DNA from: Rhodospirillales bacterium
GTDB taxonomy: Bacteria > Pseudomonadota > Alphaproteobacteria > Rhodospirillales > Casp-alpha2
Length of the DNA: 7,992 nucleotides
Assembly (NCBI GenBank): GCA_030727885.1
Contig: JANRAT010000083.1
Span: forward strand, 1-7,992
Reading direction: 5' to 3'
Shown here: one piece after another, positions 1 to 6,744 of the stretch
Layout of the letters: every line of letters starts with the position of its first letter
Position numbering within the stretch: the stretch's first letter is position 1
Notes under the pieces: model-generated
The model's input: the letters and a program-made list of their open reading frames with translations, nothing else
Told to the model about the DNA's origin: nothing
Database searches by the model: none
Translations under genes and position numbers: made by a program

Positions 1-559
1 GACCTGTTCTCGGCATTTCGTCCCAGACACTCAGGCGATACGACTTCAGACCGGTGTTCTCGCCCTGCCAGAATGGTGATGACGTACTTAATGCCAGCAG
101 ATGCGGCAGGAAATAACTGACCTGATTCATCAGATCGATGCGCAGTTCGTCATCGTCAATGCCGACATGGACATGCATGCCGCAAATCACCATCCGGCGC
201 ACGACCGCCTGCAAATCGTTGGCTATGGTCGTGTAGCGTTCCTGTTCGGTAAACGCCTGATCGGACCAGTGAGAAAAGGGGTGGGTCGAAGCCGCAATCG
301 GGGCCAGATCAAATTTTGCAGCAATTTCGATGATTGTCGCGCGCAGTTCGACCAGCATGTCAGTCGCTTCGGGTATCGAGCGGGCGACCCGGGTATTGAC
401 TTCAATCTGCGATCTCAGAAATTCATGAGCGACCTGATTGCCAAGTCGCTTCTCAAACATTTCTTTGGGTGGGTCAGTCGCAAGTGCACGGCTCCCGATG
501 TCGACCAGCAGATATTCTTCTTCTATGCCGACGGTCAGACTAGGTCCGCCGCCTGCCAT
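1..559 (-). CDS. Carboxylate-amine ligase, GCS2/YbdK family (3' end cut by window edge)
   Basis: The first 186 codons read open from the ATG at 559 to the window edge, about half of a family that usually runs 370-400 residues. Seen: GIEEEY at residues 11-16, the glutamate-cysteine ligase type-2 signature; QIEVNT at 51-56; GMHVHVGI at 127-134; and [16 protein letters not shown] at 160-175, all typical of YbdK-like ligases. The family joins a carboxylate (often glutamate) to an amine using ATP in the cytosol. E. coli YbdK has only weak gamma-glutamylcysteine ligase activity, so the true substrate is unknown. The start is firm: an in-frame TGA lies four codons upstream. There is no clear Shine-Dalgarno sequence and the ATG shares its A with the upstream gene's TGA stop (TGATG), which points to translation by re-initiation after the amidohydrolase gene. 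Confidence 0.9.
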   Translation of the reverse strand, partial: MAGGGPSLTVGIEEEYLLVDIGSRALATDPPKEMFEKRLGNQVAHEFLRSQIEVNTRVARSIPEATDMLVELRATIIEIAAKFDLAPIAASTHPFSHWSDQAFTEQERYTTIANDLQAVVRRMVICGMHVHVGIDDDELRIDLMNQVSYFLPHLLALSTSSPFWQGENTGLKSYRLSVWDEMPRTG

Positions 560-1359
560 CAGAAGCGTTCAACCCGATGCAGGCCGGGCATGTCGAAAAT
601 CGGCAAGATGCACTCGGACAGAATGTCGACCCAGCGCAGCACGCCGCCTGAATCCATGATCTGGTCCTGATTGATCTCGATGGCGCAATTGGCGATACCG
701 GAAGCTGCGCCATGCATGTCGATGGTATAGGCCAGATCATGCCCTGAATAGGGTTCGTTGTCGCCAACCCTGAGTTCAAACCGTTCAAGGTTCTCCATCA
801 AAGGCACGGCAATACGCGGATCCCTGTTCCATAACACACCGATATCCCACGGGCGGGGTTTGCCGCCGAACCTGGGGCTGAAGCTGTGCACTGAGAAAAT
901 AGCCGGCGCAGGGCCTCGATCCCATAACCGTGCCAGTGCTCGGTTAACGGCATCGTGATAAGGCTCAAACATTTCGCGAACGCGTTGCCGCCGTTCAATC
1001 GGCGAAAGAGCCTGATTAGCCGGCACGGGAATGCTATCATTTTCGGGAACGATGCTTTCCGGGTGACCAGGCGGTCGATTGACGTCGATCACAAGTCTCG
1101 AATATCCGGCCAGGACGGCCTGGGCATCCAGGCGCTCGGCCAGACCGCGGGTAACCGCTTCGGCGCCAATATCGAAAGCTATGTGCTTTTCAAAGACCTC
1201 GGGCGACAATCCCAGGTTATCCAGGGCCTTGGGTACAATTCGGCTGGCATGATCACAGACCAGCAGCATATGGGCTCCACCCTCGCGATTAATGACCTCG
1301 AAAGGGGGTGGGTCTTCAGGGCACAGCAGGTTCGGCCCATCGTTGGGAAGTGTTGTCAT
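559..1359 (-). CDS. N-formylglutamate amidohydrolase family protein
   Basis: This 266-residue protein has a length normal for the family, whose HutG-type founders hydrolyse N-formyl-L-glutamate to glutamate and formate in histidine breakdown. Seen: LLVCDHAS at residues 32-39, [11 protein letters not shown] at 87-97, FSVHSFSP at 155-162 and EINQDQI at 229-235, which supply the conserved His, Asp and Glu residues expected for metal-dependent hydrolysis. No signal peptide or membrane segment is visible, so it is probably cytosolic. No other hut genes are nearby; the partner is a GCS2-type ligase whose start overlaps this stop by one base. The real substrate may therefore be another N-acyl or glutamyl compound rather than a histidine intermediate (inference). 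The ATG at 1359 has no ribosome binding site, and a TATAAT sits only six bases before it, so the message might be leaderless. Confidence 0.9.
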   Translation of the reverse strand: MTTLPNDGPNLLCPEDPPPFEVINREGGAHMLLVCDHASRIVPKALDNLGLSPEVFEKHIAFDIGAEAVTRGLAERLDAQAVLAGYSRLVIDVNRPPGHPESIVPENDSIPVPANQALSPIERRQRVREMFEPYHDAVNRALARLWDRGPAPAIFSVHSFSPRFGGKPRPWDIGVLWNRDPRIAVPLMENLERFELRVGDNEPYSGHDLAYTIDMHGAASGIANCAIEINQDQIMDSGGVLRWVDILSECILPIFDMPGLHRVERF

Positions 1360-1365
1360 CTGCGA

Positions 1366-1371
1366 ATTATA
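1366..1371 (-). promoter_or_regulatory. Possible -10 box of a leaderless amidohydrolase-ligase transcript
   Basis: A perfect TATAAT on the minus strand ends six bases before the ATG at 1359, so initiation at the usual distance would fall on or next to the A of the start codon. No Shine-Dalgarno sequence is present in between, which fits a leaderless message. Against it, no TTGACA-like -35 box is seen at 16-18 bp spacing (the candidates are TCGCCC and neighbours), and there is no extended -10 TG. A chance match is possible. Confidence 0.3.
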
Positions 1372-1465
1372 GACTGAAGATGGCTGTGGGGCGATACGGA
1401 AAAACGTGTTCTTGCATTATCTGTTGCTGCCTATTAATGCCAGACATAGCAATTATCAGGAAACC

Positions 1466-1690
1466 ATGAGCCAGCCGCTACATATTGAAAGCCCTTGCAT
1501 CAGCATTTGCCAACTCGATGGCAGTACCGGTCTGTGTCAGGGTTGCTTTCGCACACGCGACGAAATCGCGATTTGGGGTCGGGCCGACAGTGCGACCCGA
1601 TTGGCGATCCTTGATGCGATCCGGGAACGACGGGTGCAGGCTGGCGGTGTTCTGCGACGATTAAATCGCAGAAACCGCCAACCCGATTAA
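1466..1690 (+). CDS. DUF1289 family small cysteine-rich protein
   Basis: This 74-residue protein matches the DUF1289 pattern: SPCISICQLDG at residues 9-19, then GLCQGCFRTRDEIAIW at 22-37. The four cysteines (C11, C15, C24, C27; CX3C and CX2C) look like a metal-binding site, probably zinc, although an iron-sulfur cluster cannot be excluded. The molecular function of the family is not established. The start at 1466 was chosen because MSQP...SPCI is the usual family N-terminus and AGGAAA lies just upstream; an in-frame ATG at 1406 would add 20 atypical hydrophobic residues. The C-terminal tail is arginine-rich (GGVLRRLNRRNRQPD), and its DNA forms a strong hairpin, so the tail sequence may be shaped by the RNA structure. 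The gene diverges from the amidohydrolase and converges on the glyoxalase gene. Confidence 0.88.
   Translation: MSQPLHIESPCISICQLDGSTGLCQGCFRTRDEIAIWGRADSATRLAILDAIRERRVQAGGVLRRLNRRNRQPD
1642..1680. terminator. Long hairpin between convergent genes, candidate 3'-end structure
   Basis: TGGCGGT (1642-1648) pairs with ACCGCCA (1674-1680), and TTCTGCGA (1650-1657) pairs with TCGCAGAA (1666-1673). This gives 15 base pairs interrupted only by a bulged G at 1649, with an 8-base loop at 1658-1665. It lies within the last codons of the DUF1289 gene and begins 14 bases past the stop codon of the glyoxalase gene arriving from the other side, so it could serve both messages. Neither side has a run of T, so it is not a classical intrinsic terminator. 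A role in 3'-end stability, pausing or Rho-linked termination is inferred. Confidence 0.45.
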
Positions 1691-1694
1691 CGAA

Positions 1695-2114
1695 TTACCA
1701 CTTGCCGGTATTTTCCATGGATTTCCATGGCTCGGCTGGCGGTAATGGCTCGCCTTCCTGTAGCAGTTCGATGGAAATACCGTCCGGCGAGCGGACGAAT
1801 GCCATGCGGCCATCCCGGGGCGGGCGATTGATGATCACGCCGCCATCGGCAAGCCGCTTGCACGTTTTGTAGATATCTTCGACGCGGAATGCCAGATGGC
1901 CGAAATTCCGGCCGCCGTCATAGGCTTCGGGGTCGTAGTTGTAGGTCAATTCCACTTCCGCGTCGGGGGTTTCCTCGGCGGCAACGAAAATCAGCATATA
2001 CCCGTGTTCCGGCCGGTCGATTCGACGGCTTTCCTTGAGGCCAAGCAGGTTGCAGTAAAACTTAAGTGATGCGTCGACATCCGAAATCCGGACCATCGTG
2101 TGCAGATATCTCAT
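1695..2114 (-). CDS. gloA: Lactoylglutathione lyase (glyoxalase I)
   Basis: This 139-residue VOC-fold protein is likely to convert the hemithioacetal of methylglyoxal and glutathione to S-lactoylglutathione, the first glyoxalase step in the cytosol. Seen: the four metal ligands fall where expected, H5 (YLHTMVR), E55 (VELTYNY), H73 (FGHLAFRV) and E116 (ISIELLQ), close to H5, E56, H74 and E122 of E. coli GloA. FYCNLLG at 19-25 and SPDGISIEL at 109-117 are further family motifs. The compact length resembles the nickel or cobalt-dependent bacterial class rather than the longer zinc class (inference). The start at 2114 follows a strong GGAGGAG six bases upstream; a TTG-started reading from 2147 is less likely. 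It lies 34 bp downstream of the Ada-like gene, probably in one operon. Confidence 0.9.
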   Translation of the reverse strand: MRYLHTMVRISDVDASLKFYCNLLGLKESRRIDRPEHGYMLIFVAAEETPDAEVELTYNYDPEAYDGGRNFGHLAFRVEDIYKTCKRLADGGVIINRPPRDGRMAFVRSPDGISIELLQEGEPLPPAEPWKSMENTGKW

Positions 2115-2119
2115 GTTAG

Positions 2120-2126
2120 GCTCCTC
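2120..2126 (-). promoter_or_regulatory. Strong Shine-Dalgarno site of the glyoxalase gene
   Basis: GGAGGAG lies on the minus strand, spaced about six bases from the ATG at 2114. It decides the start against the in-frame TTG at 2147, and shows that the gene can be translated strongly on its own within the shared transcript. Confidence 0.75.
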
Positions 2127-2148
2127 CCGTTGCTGCGTTAAAGACAAC

Positions 2149-3057
2149 TTAGGGAGTCTGCACCCCGGATTCCAGCCCCGCGTCAGTCCGGTATGCAGCT
2201 TCGAGCCCGAGCATGGCCATTTTCCGGACCGGTTCCCATCGATAGCCGGTGATCATGCCGTTATCGCGGATCACGCGATGACAGGGAATGACGTAGCCGA
2301 TCAGATTTTTGGCAATAGCCCCGGAGACTGCGCGAGCGGAACCGGGTCTGCCGATCCGCTCGGCCAGATCGCCATAAGACGCAACTTCACCGCTTGGAAT
2401 TCGCAGCAAGGCTTCCCACACCTTGACGCGGAATGCCGATCCCCTGATTAACAGTTTAAGCTCGGATTTATGGCTACCGATGCCGAAGGCCCGGGTCGCA
2501 AACGGTTCCGTCGATGCCTGATCATGGACCCATTTCGCGTTTTCCCAGCCTGTCTGTTGTTCGCCCAGTGCTGCCTGACGGTTTGCAACGATGAATGAAA
2601 TGCCACTCAGTCCGCGCTCGTTTGCAACGATCATGCATTCTCCGAACGGTGAGGCATGAAAACCGTATTTGAATGTCATGCCTTCACCCCGGGACTTGAA
2701 CTCGCCTGGTGTCACCGCATCAATGCTGACAAAAAGATCATGTAATCTGCCGGGGCCGGACAGGCCGGAATCAAAAGAGCTATCAAGGACGCTTGCCGAT
2801 GATCGCAAGCACTGTTTCGCTTCCTGCAAGGTGAGCGCTTTCAGGAATTTTTTCGGGCTTATCCCGGCCCATTCACTGAAGGTCCGTTGCAGGTGATGCG
2901 GACTCATGCCGATATGCGAAGCAACATCTTCAAGCTCAGGCTGCTCCATGCGATTTTCAGCAATGTACTCAATAGCCCGGGCAATCTGCTTATAAAGCCT
3001 CGCCTGCGTTTTTGAACGCTCATCGGGCATAATATTTTTGGTCAGTATCGCTGTCAT
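2149..3057 (-). CDS. Ada-like protein: AraC helix-turn-helix fused to O6-methylguanine-DNA methyltransferase
   Basis: This 302-residue two-domain protein probably repairs O6-alkylguanine in DNA by transferring the alkyl group to its own cysteine. Seen: an AraC-type DNA-binding domain at about residues 23-122 (ELEDVASHIGMSPHHLQRTF, later TPGEF), then the methyltransferase domain at about 128-290 with the acceptor motif IPCHRVIR (C259), upstream GEVASYGDLA at 223-232, SARAVSGAIAKN at 240-251 and GYRWEPVRK at 271-279. The zinc-binding N-terminal domain of E. coli Ada, which carries the methylphosphotriester-sensing cysteine, is absent, so any gene activation would need another trigger. Start: GGAG at 3065-3068 is seven bases before the ATG; the next in-frame ATG (3030) lacks a site. 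Glyoxalase I follows by 34 bp. Confidence 0.92.
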   Translation of the reverse strand: MTAILTKNIMPDERSKTQARLYKQIARAIEYIAENRMEQPELEDVASHIGMSPHHLQRTFSEWAGISPKKFLKALTLQEAKQCLRSSASVLDSSFDSGLSGPGRLHDLFVSIDAVTPGEFKSRGEGMTFKYGFHASPFGECMIVANERGLSGISFIVANRQAALGEQQTGWENAKWVHDQASTEPFATRAFGIGSHKSELKLLIRGSAFRVKVWEALLRIPSGEVASYGDLAERIGRPGSARAVSGAIAKNLIGYVIPCHRVIRDNGMITGYRWEPVRKMAMLGLEAAYRTDAGLESGVQTP

Positions 3058-3154
3058 CCCTTGGCTCCATTGACTTATCTCTCGTATTCAAGTTCGGCCA
3101 ATGTTATCGGGTCCAGGATTTCAACCCACCCGAAACTTGAGAATTTGCTGAGAA

Positions 3155-4702
3155 TTAAGGCTCAAAATCAGTCACAACCCGCGCGCAGGGGAAGGTGACG
3201 CGGACCACGGTTCCTTTGCCGATATCGCTTTCAATGGCCAGTTCAGCCTGGTGCAATTCGGCCAACCGGCGGCTTAACGGCAATCCGAGACCGGCGCCTT
3301 CGTGTTCCCGGGTCATGGAATTGGCCACCTGACCGAAAGGTTCCAGTGCGATTTTGATGTTTTCCTTGGCCATGCCCGTGCCGGTATCGCTGACTTCCAG
3401 ATAAATCGAACCATCATCATTTGCATACCAGCCCAAGGATATCTTGCCGCCGTTTCCTGTAAACTTTATTGCGTTGGTCAGCAGATTCAGAATGATCTGC
3501 TTGATTCGGGTCTCATCCGCAAACAGGCGCACTTTGGGCGGTCTGTCATGATTCTCAATCCGGGTGCCGGCACGGTGTGCCCTTTCCTTGATCATGCGCA
3601 GACATTCTTCATTGATTTCACGCAGGCATAAGGCTTCTTCATCCAGCTTTAGCTCGCCGACCTCAATCTTTGATATGTCCAGAACGTCGGAAATAAGCCT
3701 GAGAAGATGACGCCCGGACCGATTGATATCGCCCAGGTATTCACTGACACTGTTCATGCCAAGGGTTTGGAAATCGGTCGATATCAGCAATTCCGAAAAG
3801 CCTATGACCGAATTCAGCGGGGTCCGTAATTCGTGAGACATATTTGCCAGAAAATCTGTCTTCGCGCGGTTGGCAAACTCGGCTTCTTCCTTGGCATTGA
3901 TCAATGCTGTCTGTGCCCTTTTCAGCTCGGATATTTCGTTGCTGACGATAACCGTGTGGCCGCTTTGCAAGATGACAACGTCAATGTGCGACCACTCACC
4001 GGAGGAGCATTTGATCTCCATGCCGCCTTTAGGATTTTGGGGAAGATTGTTCCATTTTTGTAGCCATTCGACTTCATGGCCTTCAACACCGGTGATTGTG
4101 CCAAGCTCAATGAGCGCTCGCCCCCAGTCCTCATACCCGAAGCCAGGCATGCTGTGCCCGGTTATGAAGGGGTTATTGACGCGGATGGCCCGATTCGTCA
4201 GGACAAGATTATTTTCAGGGTCGAAGATCGCAATCCCAGCGCCACTGCGTTCCAGTGCCTGTATCAGTAAATCGCTGTATGTTTCGGCATGACTACGTTC
4301 CGTTATATCGCTGTAGGTTGTAACAAAACCATCTCCACTAGGCAGAGGCTTGCCAACAATTTCGATAATCGTGCCGTCAGGCCGGCTCCGTTGAAAAGAG
4401 TGCGGCATGAATTGCTGTGCGAGCTTTACCCGTTCGGCTGTTTGTTGATCTATGTCGCCCGGGCCATACTCTCCGCGTTCCGCGTTGTAGCGGATGAAAT
4501 CGCTGAAGGGTCGGGGGAGTTCGGCAAATTCAACTGGAAAATCCAGTAATTGAATGAACTGGCTGTTGCAGAGGACGATATGTAATTCCCCATTCAAAAT
4601 CCGCGTGACACTCAACCCCTGACCCATCGCATCCAGACTTTGCTGAACGAAATCCAGATCGTCGATGGTGCAACAGGTCGATGGAAGCTGTTTGCTGGAC
4701 AA
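3155..4702 (-). CDS. Soluble PAS-containing sensor histidine kinase
   Basis: This 515-residue protein should autophosphorylate on histidine in response to an unknown cytosolic signal. Seen: a PAS_7-like domain at about residues 16-136 (LDAMGQGLSVTRI at the front, TTYSDITERS at the end), a second PAS at about 142-262, a helical linker (KEEAEFANRAKTDFL), the H-box NMSHELRTPLNSVIGF with H290, the N-box LNLLTNAIKF at 405-414, the G1 box DTGTGM at 439-444, EPFGQV at 454-459 and the G2 box GAGLGL at 469-474. No membrane segment or receiver domain is visible and no response regulator gene is adjacent, so it is an orphan kinase. The start is TTG at 4702: an in-frame TAA lies two codons upstream, and the first internal ATG (residue 26) would cut into the first PAS domain. 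Only a weak GGAA precedes it. It lies 115 bp after tRNA-Thr. Confidence 0.9.
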   Translation of the reverse strand: MSSKQLPSTCCTIDDLDFVQQSLDAMGQGLSVTRILNGELHIVLCNSQFIQLLDFPVEFAELPRPFSDFIRYNAERGEYGPGDIDQQTAERVKLAQQFMPHSFQRSRPDGTIIEIVGKPLPSGDGFVTTYSDITERSHAETYSDLLIQALERSGAGIAIFDPENNLVLTNRAIRVNNPFITGHSMPGFGYEDWGRALIELGTITGVEGHEVEWLQKWNNLPQNPKGGMEIKCSSGEWSHIDVVILQSGHTVIVSNEISELKRAQTALINAKEEAEFANRAKTDFLANMSHELRTPLNSVIGFSELLISTDFQTLGMNSVSEYLGDINRSGRHLLRLISDVLDISKIEVGELKLDEEALCLREINEECLRMIKERAHRAGTRIENHDRPPKVRLFADETRIKQIILNLLTNAIKFTGNGGKISLGWYANDDGSIYLEVSDTGTGMAKENIKIALEPFGQVANSMTREHEGAGLGLPLSRRLAELHQAELAIESDIGKGTVVRVTFPCARVVTDFEP

Positions 4703-4817
4703 TGGTTATTTCCGAATTTCCTACCCCGAAATGCAGAATAGCTTAAAAGAATGCAGGAATCGACGAATTCCACGGACCGAGTTCAACTTGACTGATTTTG
4801 GAGGAATAGTTGGAAAA

Positions 4818-4892
<75 letters not shown>

Positions 4893-4960
4893 GAACCTTT
4901 TTCAAAGGGTTTATGCGTGAAAGCTGAAAAAAGCCCTAAGCATTACCCTTAAGTGTTCCG

Positions 4961-5012
4961 GCATACCCTTTAGACAGGTATGCTATCCTCTGAGCCGGGG
5001 CGGCTCCTGAGG
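4961..5012 (+). other. Two tandem hairpins in the region between tRNA-Thr and the small gene before murA
   Basis: The first hairpin pairs GCATACC (4961-4967) with GGTATGC (4977-4983) across a 9-base loop. The second pairs GAGCCG (4992-4997) with CGGCTC (5001-5006) across GGG, with an outer CCTC (4987-4990) and GAGG (5009-5012) pairing around a small internal loop. Neither is followed by a T run, so neither looks like an intrinsic terminator. They lie in the 176-bp region between divergent transcripts and could be in the leader of the 5069 gene if its promoter is upstream. No confident promoter was identified here. Confidence 0.4.
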
Positions 5013-5068
5013 TGCGGCGGAACATGCCACAGGGTTATGCGCTAGGCAAGGCCGGAGAAACATTGAAA

Positions 5069-5221
5069 ATGACGAATTTAAAAGCGCCGGAAAAGTCGGA
5101 GAAAGCAGAGTCCGAGCCTTTGCGAAAGCTTGAACGCAAAGCACGTGAAGCACGGGCATTGCGCGAAAACCTGAAGCGCCGGAAACAGCAATTGAAACTT
5201 CGTGAAAAAGATCAGCATTAA
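5069..5221 (+). CDS. Small charged helical protein upstream of murA, function unknown
   Basis: This 50-residue protein is very rich in charged residues (9 Lys, 8 Arg and 8 Glu by count), with leucines spaced for a helix or short coiled coil from about residue 18 on. The stretch RALRENLKRRKQQ at 29-41 resembles the core of small proteins that I recall near murA in other alphaproteobacteria, but that is memory and was not searched. There is no signal peptide, cysteine or catalytic motif; nucleic-acid or protein binding is possible but unproven. The start at 5069 was chosen over an in-frame ATG at 5012 because GGAGAAA (5054-5060) precedes it at suitable spacing and the extra 19 residues look unstructured. 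murA follows after 113 bp on the same strand. Confidence 0.65.
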   Translation: MTNLKAPEKSEKAESEPLRKLERKAREARALRENLKRRKQQLKLREKDQH

Positions 5222-5334
5222 CCTATCACGCCATATTCATGCCACACCGTTGATTGATACCGTGAGCTGCTTGCAAGGCGGTCCTCTGTCGCCTAAAAGC
5301 CGCGAGCGGGAAAATGACTGAATTTGAGGGATAA

Positions 5335-6600
5335 ATGGATCGTATTCGGATAACTGGCGGACAGCCATTACATGGCGAAATCGAAATCGGTGGCGCCAAG
5401 AATGCAGCCCTGCCCTTGATGGCATCAGCGATATTGACGCCGCAGTCTCTTACCCTCGAGAATTTGCCAAGTGTTGCCGATATTCATGCCATGGGGAATC
5501 TTCTGGCCGAGCTTGGCGCCGAAGTCAAAATCGATGCCGTGGGACGACGTGTCACTATATCCGGCGAAAATCTGACCGAAACGACGGCTCCTTATGACAT
5601 CGTGCGGAAAATGCGGGCGTCGGTTCTGGTGCTTGGGCCGTTGCTGGCCCGTTTCGGCGAGGCCAGAGTGAGCTTGCCGGGTGGCTGTGCAATCGGTACC
5701 CGCCCGGTCGATCTGCATCTCAAAGCCCTTGAACAGATGGGTGCGGTGATTGAACTCAGCGGTGGCTATATCAATGCACACGTCGAAGGCCGCCTGAAAG
5801 GCACCCACATCCTGTTCCCGATGGTTACCGTGGGCGGGACTGAGAATATCCTCATGGCGGCCGCTCTTGCCGATGGTGAAACCGTTATCGCCAACGCGGC
5901 GCGTGAGCCGGAAGTGACGGACCTTGCCCGATGCCTGCAGGCGATGGGGGCGGAAATTTCAGGGATCGGCAGCGATACACTGCACGTGATCGGCGTCAAG
6001 GAACTCAAAGGGGCGACTCACTCCATCGTGCCGGATCGGATTGAAACCGGCACGTACGCCATTGCGGCGGCGATTACCGGTGGTGATGTCCTGCTCAAGG
6101 GTGCCGAAATGGCCAATAATGAAGCCGTTTTCGGCCTGCTCAAGCGTGCAGGTGTTGATGTCATCAGCAATGACGCCGGCATTCGGATCAAGCGCCAGAA
6201 CGGCAGAATTCGCGGCGTCGACGTGATGACCGAGCCGTATCCGGGATTTCCGACCGATATGCAGGCACAATTCATGGCGCTGCTGAGCCTCGCTGACGGG
6301 GCATCGATGATTACCGAGTCAATTTTTGAAAATCGCTTCATGCATGTCCCCGAGCTATTGCGCATGGGGGCCAACATCAATGTACACGGCTCTTCGGCGA
6401 TTGTGCGCGGTGTCGGACGCCTTTCCGGCGCCCCGGTCATGGCGACGGATCTCCGGGCCTCCGTGTCACTGGTGCTGGCCGGTCTGGCAGCTGAAGGGGT
6501 TACGGACGTCAACCGGGTCTATCACCTGGATCGCGGCTATGAACGGATCGAGCAAAAACTGGCAGCCTGTGGCGCAATCATCGAGCGGGTTTCTGCCTGA
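5335..6600 (+). CDS. murA: UDP-N-acetylglucosamine 1-carboxyvinyltransferase (MurA)
   Basis: This 421-residue cytosolic enzyme transfers enolpyruvate from phosphoenolpyruvate to UDP-GlcNAc, the first committed step of peptidoglycan synthesis. Seen: GGAKNAALP with K22; [15 protein letters not shown] with the catalytic cysteine at residue 118 (C115 in E. coli), so the usual fosfomycin target residue is retained; [14 protein letters not shown] carrying the catalytic aspartate (D305 in E. coli); and [16 protein letters not shown] near the C-terminus. The length is normal for the family and nothing is missing. The start ATG follows GAGGG (5326-5330) at four bases. It lies 113 bp after a small charged ORF and 144 bp before hisG. 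No terminator with a T run follows, so transcription into the his genes is possible. Confidence 0.98.
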   Translation: MDRIRITGGQPLHGEIEIGGAKNAALPLMASAILTPQSLTLENLPSVADIHAMGNLLAELGAEVKIDAVGRRVTISGENLTETTAPYDIVRKMRASVLVLGPLLARFGEARVSLPGGCAIGTRPVDLHLKALEQMGAVIELSGGYINAHVEGRLKGTHILFPMVTVGGTENILMAAALADGETVIANAAREPEVTDLARCLQAMGAEISGIGSDTLHVIGVKELKGATHSIVPDRIETGTYAIAAAITGGDVLLKGAEMANNEAVFGLLKRAGVDVISNDAGIRIKRQNGRIRGVDVMTEPYPGFPTDMQAQFMALLSLADGASMITESIFENRFMHVPELLRMGANINVHGSSAIVRGVGRLSGAPVMATDLRASVSLVLAGLAAEGVTDVNRVYHLDRGYERIEQKLAACGAIIERVSA

Positions 6601-6695
6601 AAGGCGCCTGATGCGTCATATACGGCTCTAGGACGAAGTCGTTAATTTCCGCATCCACTCTGGCAATCCGCTGCAAAAACCTCTAAGTATGCCTC

Positions 6696-6737
6696 GCTTT
6701 CGCCCACTGGCGGAAGCTGTACCCATTGCAAGGGGTA
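6696..6737 (+). promoter_or_regulatory. Tandem hairpins in the hisG leader, one touching the ribosome binding site
   Basis: The first hairpin pairs GCTTTCGCC (6696-6704) with GGCGGAAGC (6709-6717): nine pairs including one G-U, with a CACT loop. The second pairs TACCC (6720-6724) with GGGTA (6733-6737), whose 3' arm overlaps the start of the TAAGGA ribosome binding site (6736-6741) before the GTG at 6745. The rest of the 144-bp gap after murA shows no terminator and no run of histidine codons, so it is not a classical his attenuator. Control of hisG translation by folding is an inference; the second stem is short. Confidence 0.35.
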
Positions 6738-6744
6738 AGGAAAC

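Noticed and set aside
101..670. Long plus-strand open frame opposite the ligase and amidohydrolase genes
   Set aside because: It lies antisense to well-supported coding sequence, resembles no family I know, and crosses the boundary between the two real genes.
2115..2147. Longer glyoxalase starting at TTG 2147
   Set aside because: The ATG at 2114 has a very strong ribosome binding site, puts the first metal ligand at H5 as in E. coli GloA, and the extension would include the ribosome binding site itself.
3058..3154. Intrinsic terminator or promoter between the kinase and the Ada-like gene
   Set aside because: The TTGGCC and GATAAG pair found upstream of the Ada-like gene matches consensus only weakly, and no hairpin with a T run follows the kinase.
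5012..5068. Longer form of the small pre-murA protein starting at 5012
   Set aside because: The upstream ATG lacks a good ribosome binding site and its region is part of a hairpin, whereas the ATG at 5069 has GGAGAAA before it.
6601..6744. Remnant of the DUF2948 gene that I recall between murA and the his genes in other alphaproteobacteria
   Set aside because: The gap is only 144 bp and its frames show nothing recognisable as that family; the gene is simply absent here.
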